Assembly: GCA_947487765.1 (NCBI GenBank)
Contig: CANKXO010000004.1
Coordinates: 372,001-436,000 of the forward strand
DNA length: 64,000 nt
Reading direction: 5' to 3'
Origin: an uncultured Pseudomonadales bacterium
GTDB taxonomy: Bacteria > Pseudomonadota > Gammaproteobacteria > Pseudomonadales > Cellvibrionaceae
The stretch's first letter is position 1, and every line of letters begins with the position of its first letter. This document shows positions 63,564 to 64,000 of this stretch, in pieces. The position numbers were made by a program, and so were the translations under genes. Under the pieces are notes generated by a model. That model was not told where the DNA came from, did no database searches, and saw only the letters and a program-made list of their open reading frames with translations.

Positions 63564-64000
63564 TTATTCTTGTTCGACTTCTGGCTCTTCTGTACTTGGG
63601 TTTTCTTTATCTTTAATTAATCGCTTCCCAATAAGAATGCCGCACTCATATAGTAGCCACATAGGTAGGGCGAGCAGTACTTGAGATATTACGTCGGGAG
63701 GCGTTAGTAGCATGCCAAGAATAAAGCAGCCAACAATAACGTAGGCGCGTTTGTTAGCCAGAGATTCAGGATCCACAGCGCCAGAACGAATTAGCAAAAT
63801 AATCGCAACAGGAATTTCGAAGACAACTCCAAAGGCTAGAAAGAGTTTTAGGACAAAATCCAGGTAGCTGGAAATATCTGTCATTACTGTTACCCCTTCA
63901 GGGGCAATAGAAGTAAAGAATCCAAATACCAATGGAAAGACAATAAAGTAGGCGAAGGAAATGCCAATGTAAAATAATAAAACACTGGAGGCAATCAGCG
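63564..64000 (-). CDS. tatC: Sec-independent protein translocase TatC (partial)
   Basis: This is the C-terminal part of TatC, cut by the window edge so that the start is outside. The visible 145 residues contain membrane helices with the motifs [12 protein letters not shown], the [12 protein letters not shown] loop, the [12 protein letters not shown] motif and an acidic tail with several Glu. TatC recognises twin-arginine signal peptides with TatA and TatB. It is convergent with the motor cluster and probably the last gene of a tatABC operon that continues beyond the edge. Confidence 0.94.
   Translation of the reverse strand, partial: LIASSVLLFYIGISFAYFIVFPLVFGFFTSIAPEGVTVMTDISSYLDFVLKLFLAFGVVFEIPVAIILLIRSGAVDPESLANKRAYVIVGCFILGMLLTPPDVISQVLLALPMWLLYECGILIGKRLIKDKENPSTEEPEVEQE

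Overview
The window looks like chromosomal DNA from an AT-leaning marine gammaproteobacterium. The gene neighbourhoods resemble Pseudomonas and the Cellvibrionales/Oceanospirillales: yibQ-ctpA-envC divergent from rhodanese-grxC-secB, rsmD-ftsY-ftsE-ftsX-rpoH, and an AlgP-like gene next to an FKBP gene and rsd/algQ. The genus cannot be fixed from sequence alone. I saw no tRNA, rRNA, CRISPR array, insertion sequence, prophage or obvious foreign island. Most of the DNA is densely packed housekeeping and envelope genes.

Layout. 0.1-8.3 kb: EF-P-like EfpL, a membrane fatty acid hydroxylase, hisF, a DUF6316-type protein, yibQ-ctpA-envC (minus strand) and rhodanese-grxC-secB (plus strand). 8.3-12.4 kb: a chemoreceptor with an NrtS-like membrane domain, two YbjQ proteins with an M48 protease, and a lipoprotein with a degenerate esterase fold. 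12.4-18.1 kb: a LysR regulator divergent from a ketone-body/3-hydroxybutyrate operon (CoA-transferase A and B, orphan TRAP binding protein, thiolase, 3-hydroxybutyrate dehydrogenase). 18.1-24.4 kb: an ECF sigma factor overlapping a von Willebrand-domain membrane protein, then cupin, racemase, LysR, alpha/beta hydrolase and VOC genes. 24.4-34.3 kb: rsmD, a 52-residue membrane protein, ftsY-ftsE-ftsX, rpoH, a DUF423 protein, trmB, hisI, folE2, a PQQ-type sugar dehydrogenase and pyrC. 34.3-40.8 kb: lysine-rich AlgP-like protein, FKBP isomerase, WD40 lipoprotein, rsd, FliL-like protein, gshA and a small unknown.

41.3-53.0 kb is a complete type II secretion operon, gspC-D-E-F-G-H-I-J-K-L-M-N. The prepilin peptidase GspO is not in the window. 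An apbE flavin transferase follows.

54.1-63.3 kb is the most interesting block. It has nine same-strand genes: a secreted coiled-coil protein, three TPR proteins (two of them lipoproteins), a small secreted protein, one TolQ/ExbB-type channel, two ExbD/TolR proteins and a TonB-like protein with a Pro/Lys spacer and an AgmX/PglI-type C-terminus. This composition recalls the Agl/Glt motor of Myxococcus gliding but sits in a gammaproteobacterium, downstream of secretion genes. The first ExbD has Asn where the proton-carrying Asp is expected, while the second keeps the Asp. This suggests a proton-driven trans-envelope machine of unknown output with an asymmetric ExbD pair. The window ends inside tatC on the minus strand.
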